A stretch of 64,000 nt of DNA. Origin: Triplophysa rosa (lineage: Eukaryota > Chordata > Actinopteri > Cypriniformes > Nemacheilidae). Shown here piece after piece: positions 23,761 to 36,944 of the stretch (positions are counted from its first letter, which is position 1; each line of letters starts with the position of its first letter). The position numbers were made by a program, and so were the translations under genes. Below the pieces are notes generated by a model. The model did not search any database and was not told where the DNA came from. It worked only from the letters and a program-made list of their open reading frames with translations. Location of the stretch: contig NC_079895.1 of NCBI RefSeq assembly GCF_024868665.1, positions 26,393,700 through 26,457,699 on the forward strand. The letters are read 5' to 3'.

Positions 23761-24710
23761 TTGTGTCCTGTTCCTCGCCGATCTTGTCTGTAACTGAAGT
23801 TTTGCCCGTTGAAGGCGTGAACGCGCTTTCGATGTGGACGTAGACATATTGAACTATTTGTTTTGTTTTTATTTTAGATGTGTTTATTTAACCCGTATAC
23901 CCACATTTCTATGTGGTAATAAATGTTTAGTTTTTTAGACGTGTTTTTCTTTACATATTTTGCAAGAATATTTATTGGGTAACTTTGGGCACGTGTTTTA
24001 TTCTTCTTCAGGCAAGCAGGGAAACTGGCGACACATCATTTCTCTTTGTCTTACAATTTTGTAATCATCTATTAAGAGATTTGTGGTTTAATGTAAGAGC
24101 CACTTCAGCTCTGTCAAGTGTTGCTCAAGTAACCAGAATGATTAATGATATGCAATTATTTTTGTGGAATGCCGAAAATCTTTTTGGAGGATGGGGCGAG
24201 AAATCACTGGAATACCACTGGTCTGTGTTGTTTATGGGTTGTTTTTAACTTTAAAGAAAAAATTAAAACTCAAATACAGAACAATAGTCTTCCTAGTTAT
24301 TCCGAAGAGGTAAAAGCAAAATACGAAGTGGCATAAAGAAAATATGTGCCTTCAATGAAGTGAACTGTAAATTCCAGCATTTACAGAATATGAGAAAATG
24401 TAATTTTTGTGACACTTATTGTACTGCATGTATGTGGTGTGTATTGCTTATTCATTGAATTTGTATGGTTTACTTATCATTGCATATTGTTAAAACTACA
24501 GGCATGAGAACATAACACTTGTAGCAAAGACACTGTAAACGTATCACCATAATTGTTTTCTAAATAAAGAAAAGAGTACAATCATAAAGGTTTGGGGGGG
24601 GCCTTATGGGATTAATATGTTGGTTAAGCACCATAAAATGCAATAATGCTGTCAGTAATATGCAAATACTCTTTCAGGAAGTATATAAGGGAAGCCTCTA
24701 AGGAAATATT
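23761..24710. other. intergenic, immediately upstream of sp3
   Basis: No exon supported. AT-rich from 23850 on, with a G8 run at 24593-24600. Confidence 0.55.
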
Positions 24711-24956
24711 AAAGTGATGGTTGACCCAAAAATAAAGATTGTGTCATCATTTACTCACCCTTGCAGTTTCAAACCTGTATTACTTTTTTCTTTTGCAGAA
24801 CAAAAAAGAAGATATTTTGAAGAATGTTGTTAACTGGACCCCATTCACTTGCACTGGTTTTGCATCCATAGAATAGAAGAGAATAGGTGCCAGTGCTGTT
24901 CGGTTACCAACTAAGTAAATGATGACAGAATTTTATTTTTTTGGGAGAACTATCTA
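24711..24956. mobile_element. cyprinid 'AGTTCACCCAAAAATG' MITE
   Basis: AAAGTGATGGTTGACCCAAA ... CATCATTTACTCACCCTTG ... GTAAATGATGACAGAATTTT ... GGGAGAACTATCT. Inverted ends and the internal GCAGAACAAAAAAGAAGATA block match the common cyprinid family. Confidence 0.88.
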
Positions 24957-27900
24957 AGAGTGCCAAATATAATGTCGGAAAAAGAATATTGGGCCTCAAA
25001 ACCGAATATGCCCTCTAGTGACGGATCACGTGATAAAGAGCATGCAGGAATCACTTTGTCTCACCGTGTAAAAAAAAAGAAAAACCAAAGCGTCTGTCAT
25101 TTTTACTCGCTTTGACAACTGATGTACCTATGCCTCCCTGATTCATAATGCGCCAAGGGATTTCAACAGCACAGAATGAGGAAATTAACTGAGTAAATTA
25201 GACTGTCTGGGGGGCAAATTCGGCAGATTGTTTTGTTATTCACCAGAGAGTTTGAGAGGAGACAACTGGGTGGAAGTCGCTTCGATAAGCGCCCACCAAG
25301 ATCCTATAGAAAGAAAAATCACTTTGCATCGTCCTAGATGTCTAGAAGGAGACAAAAGTCTCAGAACTTTGTCTGAAGCACTGGCGTTGCTTTTATAAAC
25401 GCCGAGAGATTAGCAAGATTGCATTGAGATAACAGCCCAGAAACATTCTGCACTCTCAGCTGCGTTCCCGATCTAAGACTCGCTGTTCTCTGCATCGTTT
25501 CCACAGTGTCAGCTCCTCCCTGAGAGTGACCAGAGAGAAGCGTTTTCCTTCAACCTTCAATTCAAACTTGGACCATTACAGCCAGACTACAAAAGCACTT
25601 TCCTTGCACTCAGGGGCTCGCATCAGTGAGTGGGGGATATTTCCAATCACTCCGCTGTCAATCTGAGTGTCAGGTAAACACAGGCTGGCAGACAGAGCCT
25701 TTAGAAAGGCCCACATCTGTGGCTCTCGCTCTCCTGCCGTACCCCGCGCTGCCTTATCCACAATCTACCGCACAAAGACACCCACACTCAAATGGAAAGG
25801 CAAAACGCAGCTGTTGTACAATGCCGCACGTATCTAATCTCAATCTTTAGATTGAGGTACTACACAATAAGTTAATTGCTTTGAGATTTTGTCTTGTGCG
25901 TGAAAGGATGTGTTTTCGGGCAAGGTGACAAATTGGCTTGCAAACCAAAGAACAGTCTGGTGGGGAGATCGTTGAACAAGAACTTTCAACATGCACGGGA
26001 TTGTATTGGTGTCGTTCATTGATCTGGTCCCAGGGTGGGATGTGCACAAGTTACGATGGTACTTCAGGACACAGATATTACATCAAGTGGAGAATCACTT
26101 CACGTTTCTACAAAGCGTAGCTGCACCAAATGTATGAGCAAATAAAAATGTGTGTATTGGATGTCAACCACATAAAAGTGACACGGCTATGTAATCTGCT
26201 ATGTGATTTTCTGCATATTTTTGGGACATGACCTGTAGTAAAAACCAAATTGAAGCAATTGAAATACAAACAATTCAATGATAGAAGTACCGTTTTCGAG
26301 AAAAAATTGTTTATGCATAGCGTGTAATTACCATCAAAAATGAGACTCATAATCGGCGGTTGAGTCCAAACTTAGTTTAAGGCATCTCAAAACTGAGGCT
26401 ACAAGGTGTTTCAAAGGCATAATATATACTGTAAATCCAGTTATTCATGACCTTTCGGAAATCTGCATGTTTCGTTCGCAGAGAAAATAATCTGTAATTT
26501 TCCGGCGTTTTGTAAACCGCAGAGCTGAGACAAGCTCTCCGTCTACTGGGGTGAAAATAGCCGGGCCTGCTTACAGCGTGAATATGAGTTGTTTCGGAAA
26601 GTGTCGTATTAACATATTGGCGGAGCCGCTTGCTGGGGCCGATCTGCAGTGGAAGGGACCGCGTGGAGAGAGTCCGCCCGGCTGGAGGCTCCCGGTGGCC
26701 TGGGCAAATGGAACCTCAATGGGGAAGCTTCAAAATGGCACCACAGGAAAGTCTGTGGCTGGAATATCAAATGTTTCTCAATGACACATGAGAGAAGGGA
26801 CCTCCATTCGGACACTGACAGAGGTTCATACTGCGCTGCCAGCTTGGGCTTATGTTTAAAGAAAATACCAGCGACAATTAGGGTAAAAGGTTGCTTTTTG
26901 CTTCTAAACGTCTGGCCATGCAAGAAAAAACACGGATACCAAAGTAGTAACGATGAAGGAAACATTCAAACAAATTACCCTGCATTCATAATGCTCTGAC
27001 ACCAGTGAACTGAGATGCTGCTTTCGTCTGATGCATGTCTGCAGGTCTGATTGCTAAACTGCTTCATAAAGTCTTCTTGTGCATTTTTTCTTGGCTAATT
27101 TCTAGCTGATGAGTAGTACTGGCTTTTCTCCATATATATGCATTTGTAAGCCAGAGGTTCTTATCCGCTTTTGATTCAGGACAAAACATGTATGTGATGA
27201 TAGAGGATATAAACATGAACGTACTTTCAATTAAACATTTTGAAACCATTTTTAAATGTTATTTATTAGGCCGAACAACACTCTCAAAAATCGACCCTCT
27301 CCAAGCGACAGATTGATTGGACCTACCTAAGGCTCATAATATTTACAATAAAGGAAGTTGTAAGCTTATTTATTTTCTTTGCTTGACTATATGCACAATT
27401 TCATAGTTGCATTTAGCATTGTTTTCCCTTCCTTATCAAAACCCATAAGAAGTGCTTGATTTAGGCTCAACCTACATGATATAAGTCAACTTGAGTCCTA
27501 TTTTAATCCTAAATCTCAGAGGTCATTTAAATCCGTATTTTCTATGGAATAACTAGCATTGAAGAGTTTTTAGTAATGCTAATAAAAAAGACATTTTGTT
27601 TTCCTTTAATTAACTTTAATAGATAATCTTTATTCTGATGCATTGTTTGTGCTGAATTGTCATGTAAATGTATGTGTTTGTTTCTCTCCATCCCACAACA
27701 TGTTATGTCAGAGATAGTTTGTATTTTTGGTTTATTGCTGTTCTGGTATGATTTATAACTGCAGGATTTAGTTTTTCATGGGTGCAGTTCTTTCGTCTCA
27801 CTGTCTCGCTTGGTGTGGTGCCATTGTGGTTTTTGCCTCCGGGCGGAGTGGCACCATCTGACGGATGACTATGACAACATTCGTGGCACAGGCACCAAAA

Positions 27901-28402
27901 ACCAGCCACTAATCAGACTTTGATATCTTCTAATCCATTCATTTCTCTCAAATCTGTTCGGACTAAATCAAATGAAAGCCGTCCAGAATAAAGAGCAAAA
28001 CCATAATCTCTCTGATGTGTATTTAATTCACTAAAGTTGCAAGTGGCATTCCTCGTTGCCATTAAATTGCGGACATCTCTGAGCGATGACGTGTTGACAC
28101 GCAAGAGGAGCTTTACGATGTTTTGTCTTATGAAGTGCATCTGCAATGTTCTAAATAACTTTATTATTGTTCCAGAAATGTGAATGTCACTGTATGCAAA
28201 ACAAAACACTGTAGCCAAACCGCAGAAAACAACTTCCCATCCTAACTCATTTAGCGTTTGACAAACCGGCCTCAGTAATGGCTTACAGCTTTGACTAACA
28301 CAAGCGCAACTTTGCCGTGGAAGTTGGAGAAATCCAACATACATCTTTCGGTGAACTTCTTAATGTGGGCGAAACCTCAGTGGTTCCTGGAAAAAAATAC
28401 TG
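24957..28402. other. intergenic, no gene seen
   Basis: 3.4 kb without a supportable exon. 25000-26100 and 26450-27000 are repeat-free with moderate GC; the rest is AT-rich. Several short open frames occur on both strands without splice context or recognisable similarity. Confidence 0.55.
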
Positions 28403-28817
28403 CACTGTAAACTTTGCTGTAATTTCGCAGCAGGTTTGCTAGTAACTTACTGTAGATTTAATGTACAATTAAATAATTAAGCATAAATTTACCTAGTTTA
28501 TATAATTTTCTTTCATAAAACAAGACTAAATATCTTGGGTCACTTTTCTTGTTATGTAAATGTATCGTCATTTAAGAAGTTTTAAATATTTTTACAGAAC
28601 ACAAGAGAAAAATGCTTAGGAAGAATGTCATTTTTTGCAGTGTTGCTGCGCTAATGCCAGTCTCTTCTTGCTCATTTTGAATCTCAAAAGTCAAAGTGTT
28701 TTCATTTTGATTAAAGTAATTGAAAACAGTACTAATTGTAAAGTATATTAAGTAGTAATTAAATACAGTAAGTTACTGGCAAACCTGCTGCAAAAACTAC
28801 AGCAAAGTTTTACAGTG
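28403..28817. mobile_element. long-TIR non-autonomous element, copy 1
   Basis: Starts CACTGTAAACTTTGCTGTAA and ends with the inverted form (CTACAGCAAAGTTTTACAGTG). The TIRs extend about 60 bp (CAGCAGGTTTGC.AGTAACTTACTGTA). 415 bp; a second copy at 53480-53908 is alignable across its whole length. Confidence 0.88.
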
Positions 28818-31800
28818 TGCCGAGATCCAAAAAAGTGAAAATCTCTGCATTTCTGTCTTGTTTGGATTAATTTGACTCATTTTCAAGCTAATAAGAACTG
28901 AAAAACTGTGGGCACTCTTGAAATTCTTGAAATAAGCAAAGATTTAAAAATGAAAAGCTCGATCATAATCTGTACTTCTCTTTCCCATCAAAAATACAGA
29001 TTATAAGGTAAATTGCTGGAATCACAAAGAGAAGTGTGTGTGTTTGTGTGTTTTCATGGGGTGGAAATCAGAGACAGAAATCAGTATGCATGCCTTCCCA
29101 GTGTTCCCGTGGAGCAAGCCAAAATATCCCGCTCCATGACCTACAATCAAAACATGTAAAGTACTACAATTTAAGATATTCTATCATCTCTCTCTTTTTA
29201 TCATACACATCTTCTACTCAATCTCCCCTTGAAGTACAGAGACAGTAAGGAAAGGTTTTGTTTTCCCATATCTGAGAGTGCAATTTTAGGCAGGAACACT
29301 ATACTACACCACATCAGCACAGACTTTGTCTCGTAAATATGAGAAAGATGTCAATTTATGCAGTCTTTCTGCAAAGTGAGAGTTTGGTGTGTCTCGAGGA
29401 AAATGCTCTGCGGAAGCGATCACGTGTGTGTGTTTTTCCAGCTCCTGCAGAGAATGCGATCAAACCCTCATTACCATTCCATCACACACACAAACGGGAG
29501 GTGTGGGGTAAGATGCGCCAGCTCTTTCTTAAGTTGTTCTCCAGGCAAGGAGAAATGAGACAGGGAATCGGGTAAAACTAATGTCATTTATTATATTTTA
29601 AGACAAACGGCGATAAAAATTTGACATCACTGAAAAAGTGGTTCAGTGGAACGACTCACTTTAACCTTCGGCACCCTTTGTGCTACGGCGTGATATCACA
29701 AGTCATGGCGCTTGTTAAAGAGCGGTGTGCTACAATGGGAAATACACATTTTGACATATTGTAAAGCAGGGATCAGAATATTATGAAGACGCTTGGGTGG
29801 GAACTTTTCACTTGAAAACTCCTTTAAATAAGAAAAAGGACAGATAGGATCCCTTTAATATCTCAGTTATTTCTCTTATAAAACTACGATTGAATGGAGA
29901 GCTCATAGAAACTTGCTTAAGTGTCTCAAAGAGAGAATGTCTCCATTAGAGTTTCCGACGAAATCTCAACAATGTCATAAACTGAGCTTTGATTTCTCAA
30001 ATCTGCAATGAAAAGTCAATGTTATTGAAGATCTCAATATGAACTCAAACATTTGTCATCAAATTTAGCCAAATCCAGATTATTTTCTCTCTACAATCTT
30101 CATTCATTTTACACCTCTACAACAAGTGTTTGTTTCTGTTTTCATTTCTCCTGAGCAGTTTTAGGGAAAAACATCTGAGCCTATAAGATATATAAGATAC
30201 TTCAATAAGCACAATCAAATCTCCAGAACTACTTGAGAACTTGATACTTGACTACCTAAACTCTTGATATTCACATCCCAGCTTAAAGAAAACATAACAC
30301 TCATGTTTAAATATTTATAATGGGTGACGGAAAGGATAGAGGCTTCCCGCCATTGGCTCATCTTACGCCACGAAAAGCTCCTGAATTTTCACACAAACTT
30401 GAATGTTGTGATGGGCATAGTTTACGCTGTAAATCATTCTTGAATTGATTGAGTTAATCGATTAATTATTGTTAATAACAGCAACAGTGTTTATTCCCCC
30501 CCACTCGAGCGAAAGAAAACAGAAAGGTTAATCCGAGTCTCATTTCAGTCGTGCAGCTCTTCCCGCATGAGATAATCAGGATGCCACACTTTGGTCAAAT
30601 CCAAATCCCTCCACAGATACAATTATCCCCGTCCCCCGGCCTGCCAGTCGCTCTGTCAGCCCACTCTTTTAATTCTGTAATCAGAGACGAGCAGCCCCCA
30701 TATCGCTGTCTCCACACAGCAGCCAGTCAATACAGACATCCCCAAACACACCTCGCCCGATTCCCTCAAATGTTTTATTGAGTGTGGACATCTGGGCTAC
30801 TGTAAAACACGCATTATCTGAGCTGGGAGGAGAGCAGCACCCCGCTTTGTCCCCGCTGTCAGCCGTGGCAGTGTCGCCGCGTTTGATGGAGATTAATGAA
30901 GTATCAGGAGAGTAATACGCTTCTTCGAGCACTCTTACAATCTTAAATAGCAAGGCTGTCAGCGTCGAGAGGGCCTTTCGCTCCCGCGCGGGGGCGTTGG
31001 GTGCTCTCCGAGCGAGCGGACACGGATAATGCAGTGGCGGGCCACCTTTTGGCAGGTGGCTATCAAAAATTCGAGCCTAATTCTCACCACGTGCCGTTCC
31101 TTCCGGTGGGCGAAATGATGCGGGCCGGCCTATGTGAGGCGAATTCGTAGGACCACCTTTGAGATATTTCATTTAAAATAATGACAGGTATGAAAAGCGT
31201 GGATTTGTCAACACGTTAAAACAAGTCCGAAGGTTTCCACGGCGCCGAGCGCTCTCGTGGAAACGTCCATCATGCGTTATTCATAACGCGTCTGAATTCC
31301 CAGCGGGCGACCGTACCTCTTCCTCTGTCGATTCCCATTCAGACGTACAGCTAAAATGGAAATAACTCTCTTTCATTGGAGAGCATTCACACTTCCCGAG
31401 GAAACAAAATGACTCCCATCAGCTCCTCGTATACGTCGGGCCCGTTTGTTCCCTGTCCGGCCGAACTCAAAATAATTGACTTGAAGTGCAAATACCAGCG
31501 AGTTTATGCATTCTGCTTCTGAACGAGGCACAATTAATTAGAAGAATCAATGTTCCTTTTAAAGACTCAGGAGACCATTTAATCCGAGCTCAATGCCGGC
31601 AGACTGGCTGGATGGAGGGGGACACAGAAAAAATCAATGGCTATTTGTGAATCGTGAGTACGTATTAAAGGCGGCCTCGTCTCACTGCTTCATTTGCACT
31701 TGAAAGCAGCCATCTGGAGCAGCAGGCTTGGCTTAAGCAGATATGATTACTAATAATGTGATATAGCCGTACGCTGGCCTATTCAGACGCCCTATTCCCA

Positions 31801-32039
31801 CTGCTGAAATGAAAAAGCACTGGTTTCTGCCTTGGGAGAAGTCACACGCATGCACATACGTCCGTACAAACGGCGTATCGCTGGAGTTGAGGGATAAAGA
31901 GACGCACAGAGGGGTCTCGCGAGGCCCAGCACACTCTTTGAACTTTCCGCATGATGTGCGTGTCTGTTTGGCAGACGAGTTTGTCTGACAAACCTTTATC
32001 CTCATATAACTCAGAAAGAAAGAGCATATGCTGTACAGT
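28818..32039. other. intergenic with a GC-richer repeat-free block
   Basis: 28.8-30.3 kb is AT-rich and unremarkable. From about 30.3 to 31.75 kb the sequence is GC-richer, CpG-containing and free of recognised repeats, with TAATTAATTA-type homeodomain cores. No exon could be supported; candidate regulatory sequence. Confidence 0.5.
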
Positions 32040-32337
32040 CAGTGGTTCTCAAACTTTTTCTTGTAAGGCCCCCTTTGTGTTAAGTGCATCGCTTTGCGGC
32101 CCCCCATATAAAGACGTATAATCTTAAACTTAGAATTTTAATTAAACCAAAACATATTCAGTTATACAATGCTGGAACCTCAATTCTTTTGGTTGGTGGT
32201 GTCATTTTTCTGATGTTTGATTGCATAAAATCTATGATAAATTTCTATATTTCATAAAATACCACAAAATCTGTGGCCCCCCTGGATCCATTTTGGGGCC
32301 CCCCAGGGGGCCACGGCCCCCAGTTTGAGAACCACTG
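32040..32337. mobile_element. hAT MITE (CAGTGGTTCTCAAACTTTTT), copy 1
   Basis: 298 bp with TIRs CAGTGGTTCTCAAACTTTTT and (inverted) CAGTGGTTCTCAAACTG, and a long GC-rich GGGGCCCCCCAGGGGGCC palindrome near the right end. Flanks CTGTACAG and CTGTAGAG are a near-TSD offset by one base at the left. Nearly identical to the copy at 34179. Confidence 0.9.
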
Positions 32338-32942
32338 CTGTAGAGATTAGATTGGGTTTGCTTTATGCAGAAACAATGGATGGTTATGGTACAGTACATA
32401 ACGGTACATGTGCGAAAGTGAATTTCTGTCAACACGTTTTGGTTTGATTTTCACAAACTGTTTACCAGGTGGTAAAGTAACCTAGAGCGAGATTGCTTTA
32501 AGGAGGTGTAAGTGGGATATATAGGATGAATCGAGACAAATGAAGTATATTTAGAGATCACAATTACGACAACAAACTGTATGTGTCACATCCCTCGGGC
32601 TACTGCTAATAAGGGTTAAAGGGCTGTCTCAATTACACACACACACAAATACACACACGCACGCACGCATACACATGCACAGAGGGATTACAGCCTAACT
32701 CTCTTAATTTAACTCAATCTCCTTCAGGCTACTGGTTAATCTAATCCATCACTAATATCACTAAACATCTTCCAGTTTACACAGTCATTGAATGTTTTCA
32801 CACTTTAAACTCATTTCCTTATCAGTTTCAGGAGCCAAACTATTTGGAGAATTAAGACACACTTACTGTAAAATGCTTGAATGTTAGATAAGACACCAAA
32901 CACAAGCACACTTTTCGAAACATTTCACAAACGTTTAAGATC

Positions 32943-33505
32943 TTACATTACAGTTAATTACATTAATGCTTTCTTTGTAAAGCATTTATACGGGTGTTTA
33001 TTAATGATTAATAACTCATTTACAAATGCATTATAAATCATTGATCTCACAGGCATTCGTAACTATTTTACGAGGTGGCGTTTTCACATGAATGTATGTA
33101 CGATTGCTAGAAAAAAAGCAATACTGAAGCCCCACCCCTAACCCTAATGTCACTGGCGTGAAAGCAAATCATACTAAAACATACGAATGAGATCGTACAA
33201 ATTCATAAGAATTAGCCAAAATTATCCACCTTGTAAAACAGTTATGTTTTTGCCGTGAGATTGTGATGGCAGTTAAATAAAATGGTGACTGATGAAATAC
33301 CAATCATGTTATGAGCACTTAATAAATATATTTATTCTCATTTATTTGACTCAACATCAGATTCATGATTATCATGATGTTAATTGCAAAACAGGCTGTT
33401 ATAGTGAGACTGAGTTCATGTAGTTATACCTATCTATCTATGCATTGTTATTACTCCTTAATGACACCTTTATAAATGCTTTACAACGGAAACCGTAATG
33501 TAAAG
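32943..33505. mobile_element. inverted-repeat element interrupted by a second MITE
   Basis: TTACATTACAGTTAATTACA ... TTTGTAAAGCATTTATACGG at the left reappears inverted at the right (CTTTACATTACGGTTTCCGT, TTGTAAAGCATTTATAAAGG). The core carries the separate MITE at 33036-33270. Confidence 0.55.
33036..33270. mobile_element. MITE with TAACTATTTTACRAGGTGG TIRs
   Basis: Left ATCTCACAGGCATTCGTAAC then TATTTTACGAGGTGGC; right, inverted, CAATCTCACGGC..AACATAACTGTTTTACAAGGTGG. A partial relative is at 59180-59385. Confidence 0.75.
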
Positions 33506-34178
33506 TTTCACAAGTTTTAATGTTAAGTAGACTGTCTAAAATAAAGACAAAAGGCATTTTGAGAATTTCTCGTTGTCAAACATTGGTGTCCATGTTATTG
33601 TGATGAACTAGACAATTGTGTAAACAACAAATAAATAAAAGTTAGTTCTGATAAAGGGTTTAACGTCATTTGTTAGCAGATGCCACTTACTTTGACATTT
33701 TGTGATGTGGGCAATTCCAACATTATGGATGTGACATTTTCGGTCAAAACCTGAAATGTAAGAGAATGTATTTATTACCAATATATTATGGATGACGATT
33801 CACTTACCTGACTATGCTTTAAAAACACACAAAAAAACTTTGAAATTTGAGACACTTCACATGCATATTTAAACCACCCAATGTTGACATCAGTATGGTG
33901 AATATATTTATAATTTATTATAATAATTTTTCATCTTAAGGTTGACATTTGCATCCATCTAATGCTATATGTATGTGGCGTGACTTAAATATTCCAATAC
34001 CTTTAGGGTTCGGAGTAAACAATGAGCTGCATAATTCATCTCAGGTTTAATCTCTGCAGTTTAGTAGAGGCCTTTGTGTCGGGGTTTGTTCTCACAACTG
34101 GTTCAGTTCTTTCCCATTAAGACCTCTTTAGTGTGAACAGGTGTTGCAGGTACCTGCAGGCCTTGTGTGCCCTTAAGG
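33506..34178. other. intergenic, AT-rich, nothing recognised
   Basis: No exon or repeat end seen. Ends in the CCTTAAGG (34171-34178) that forms the left TSD of the next element. Confidence 0.6.
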
Positions 34179-34465
34179 CAGTGGTTCTCAAACTTTTTCG
34201 TTGTAAGGCCCCTTTGTGTTAAGTGCGGCCCCCCTTATAAAGACGTATAATCTTAAACTTAGAATTTTAATTAAACCAAAAACATTCAGTTATACAATGC
34301 TGGAACCTCAATTCTTTTGGTTGGTGGTGTCATTTTTCTGATGTTTGATTGCATAAAATCTATGATAAATTTCTATATTTCATAAAATGCCACAAAATCT
34401 GTGGCCCCCCTGGATCCATCTTGGGGCCCCCCAGGGGGCCATGGCCCCCAGTTTGAGAACCACTG
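34179..34465. mobile_element. hAT MITE (CAGTGGTTCTCAAACTTTTT), copy 2, perfect 8-bp TSD
   Basis: 287 bp, flanked by identical CCTTAAGG (34171-34178 and 34466-34473). Highly similar to copy 1 over the full length; this copy lacks about 11 bp near the left end (the GCATCGCTTTGC stretch of copy 1). Confidence 0.96.
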
Positions 34466-34473
34466 CCTTAAGG

Positions 34474-35964
34474 ACAGCATTAAACAGCCGCTCATTGTCA
34501 CACGACAATGTTGTGCGTTGCAATGCAAATCCATGGGTATTAGGAGAATTTTCACGAGAACATTCTGTTTTCATCAGTGGGTGGGTTACTCTTTATCACG
34601 ACTGAAATGATATATTGACCCATCAGCATCCAGGACTGGCAGTTCATTCAGTAAAAAAAAACTAAACTTATTATAATTCATCCCTTTTGTCGATTACAAA
34701 CCAAAAAATAAATGTTTTAAGTGGTTTGATCTAAAAATTCCCCACTGAGCCCGTATCGGCTGTATCCGGTGACGTGACGCGTCCTGGAATGCTTTTCCCA
34801 GCCCTTGGCATTTCCCGCAAACACTGAGATGTGTCACAATGGCATTACCTCATTCACCAGATAAATCCAATGACACACGTTTAAACGATCACATCTGCTT
34901 TTAAATGCACGACACTGCTTCACTTTAAGACTTAAACCTTTAAAAAAATTCAAGCCCTTTTACTTTATAAACATAAGTAAAGATTTAGAATGAGGAGTGG
35001 TGTTAGAATTACAGGCTGAGTCAAGCATTTAACACCCGTGAGCTGCGTGAGTCAGACACCGAGACCCCATGTGAAACTCTTTTATCGCCGTGTCAACACG
35101 CTTTAACTCGATGCTTTTGTCATTACAAATCCACCATAAAATTCACTTACATATGGCCGATCTGTCTGCGTGTAAAAACACGCCGGCTGTTAAAAAGGTC
35201 ACAACACGTCGGCGGTCACAAAACAAGATATGCAACCCTTATCCGCGCTCCCTTCATCCGTGTAACAGTCCTTATGTTAAGAATTTCACACTTTATTTAA
35301 CGTGCCTGTTGGTATCAGTGTCAGCGCGGCGCAGCCGTTAAAGAGGATCTGGCAACACGTAGCGTGTAGATGTTCTCCTGATAAAAAGAAGCCCAGAGAG
35401 CTCTGTGAAATGACTGCGCTGTATGTAGAGTGGATTTCAAACTGGATTTGGACAATTTGTCAGCGGACTGCAGTAATTTCTCCCTCTGTGTAAAAGTGTG
35501 TGCAGCGTGCCGACGTCTGGAGCCCGTCTGAGCTCTCTGATCACCGGAGGCCTCCCTCGTCTGGGCTCTGACATCCTTCCCTCTGCCAACCTCTTTATAA
35601 CGACCCAGTTTGATCACATCAGATGGAACAAAGCCGCCAGCGAGTCCTTGCGGATTACTCCGGAATACCTGCGGAGAACTTCCTCGCTTCAACACACGGA
35701 CGGGAGAAAAAGAGCTAGAGATTTTATGAAGATAGAGATGTGTGTGTGTGGCTACAGGTACAGGTCTTGTAAGTGATTTCTCTGTGAGTGTTAAACACAG
35801 AGTTCACACTGAGATAAGACATCTGTCCTGTTATCAGCACACGACCGCCTTCAGTCGACCACACACACATCTGTTATTGATTCACATCCATCTAACACTG
35901 CAGACACATCAGAGCTGAGATGAGAAGAGCACTGGTAAATATTGATGATGAAACAGCTATTCAG
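34474..35964. other. intergenic, no gene seen
   Basis: Repeat-free; 35050-35720 is GC-richer with open frames on both strands, but no splice context or family similarity. Confidence 0.5.
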
Positions 35965-36204
35965 TACACTTTAAAAAATAACAGAATCTTCACAGCGATG
36001 CCACACAAGAGCCATTTTTGGTTCCACGAAGAACCATTTAGTCAAAGGTTCTTTAAAGAACCATCTCTTTCTTACCCTTTTATAGCCTGAAGAACCTTTT
36101 TGAGACAGAAAGGTTCTTGGATGTTAAAGGTTCTTTATGGAAACATTTAGACAAAAAAAGGTTCTTCCAAGGCATCATGAAGCACCTTAATTTTTAAGAG
36201 TGTA
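35965..36204. mobile_element. fish 'GGTTCTT/AAGAACC' DNA element
   Basis: TACACTTTAAAAAATAA at the left and, inverted, TACACTCTTAAAAATTAA at the right. The interior carries many AAGAACC/GGTTCTT motifs in both orientations (e.g. GGTTCTTTAAAGAACC). Matches a common teleost repeat. A short related fragment is near 50115-50145. Confidence 0.8.
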
Positions 36205-36944
36205 TGTGACACTGGCTTTGAGAGTTTTGCTCAAAAAGAACTCAACACACTTTTACTAAAGAAAACAAATTGTGTGTTGCTAGGGTGTTGCTAAGGTGTC
36301 CCATCACTGCCAAACGTGTCTAACTCAGTATTTTTTCCTGTTTTCTAGTGCAAAATTCTAAACATAAGAATGATACATTTACTTGAGAAGCCAAATGCAC
36401 TTAAAACATTTGATCTTGCTCTCTGAAAAAAATCTCAAAATTAGATTTAAATCAAGTTTCACGCTTAACCCTTTAATGCATGGATTCTGATAACCTCGGG
36501 TTTTACCTCTTTTCTGTTATGTATTTTCCGCTTGATTGGACATCTGAAGACATGACAGTGCATAGGATGATGCACTAGTGTCCCCTGTAGTGGCTGATGT
36601 GCAACTATGCCATCAAGACTCACGCATACGCAAGAAATGGCTTTTTGATAGCTGTCCACTGTAATGACCTCTGTGTCTGAAAGTGGCAAAACAAGTAAAA
36701 ATATGATGACAAGCGGTTAAGAAAAATGGTATTGTTTCCCTTTGAAATGTTGGATATTATATTAAATATATTTTTTGCATTTTATCATTTATAAGACTCA
36801 AGTCTCCAATTATATTGTTTGGAAAAGCATTCCACAGCTGCACACGTTATGATAGGTCCAGTGCGCAAACATGTTTGTAGGGTTCAATTCTCCAATTCTA
36901 AGTATTAAATGCGCATTTTTCATTCATAACTAATATTAATGAAA
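36205..36944. other. intergenic, AT-rich
   Basis: Contains a GTTGCTAGGGTGTTGCTAAG motif at 36276-36296 (common fish repeat word); nothing else recognised. Confidence 0.55.

Noticed and set aside
27913..28344. 143-codon minus-strand frame
   Set aside because: No recognisable family and no splice or promoter context; read as chance.
32040..34465. Segmental duplication joining the two MITE copies
   Set aside because: Similarity stops exactly at the element ends and one copy has its own 8-bp TSD, so independent insertion fits better.
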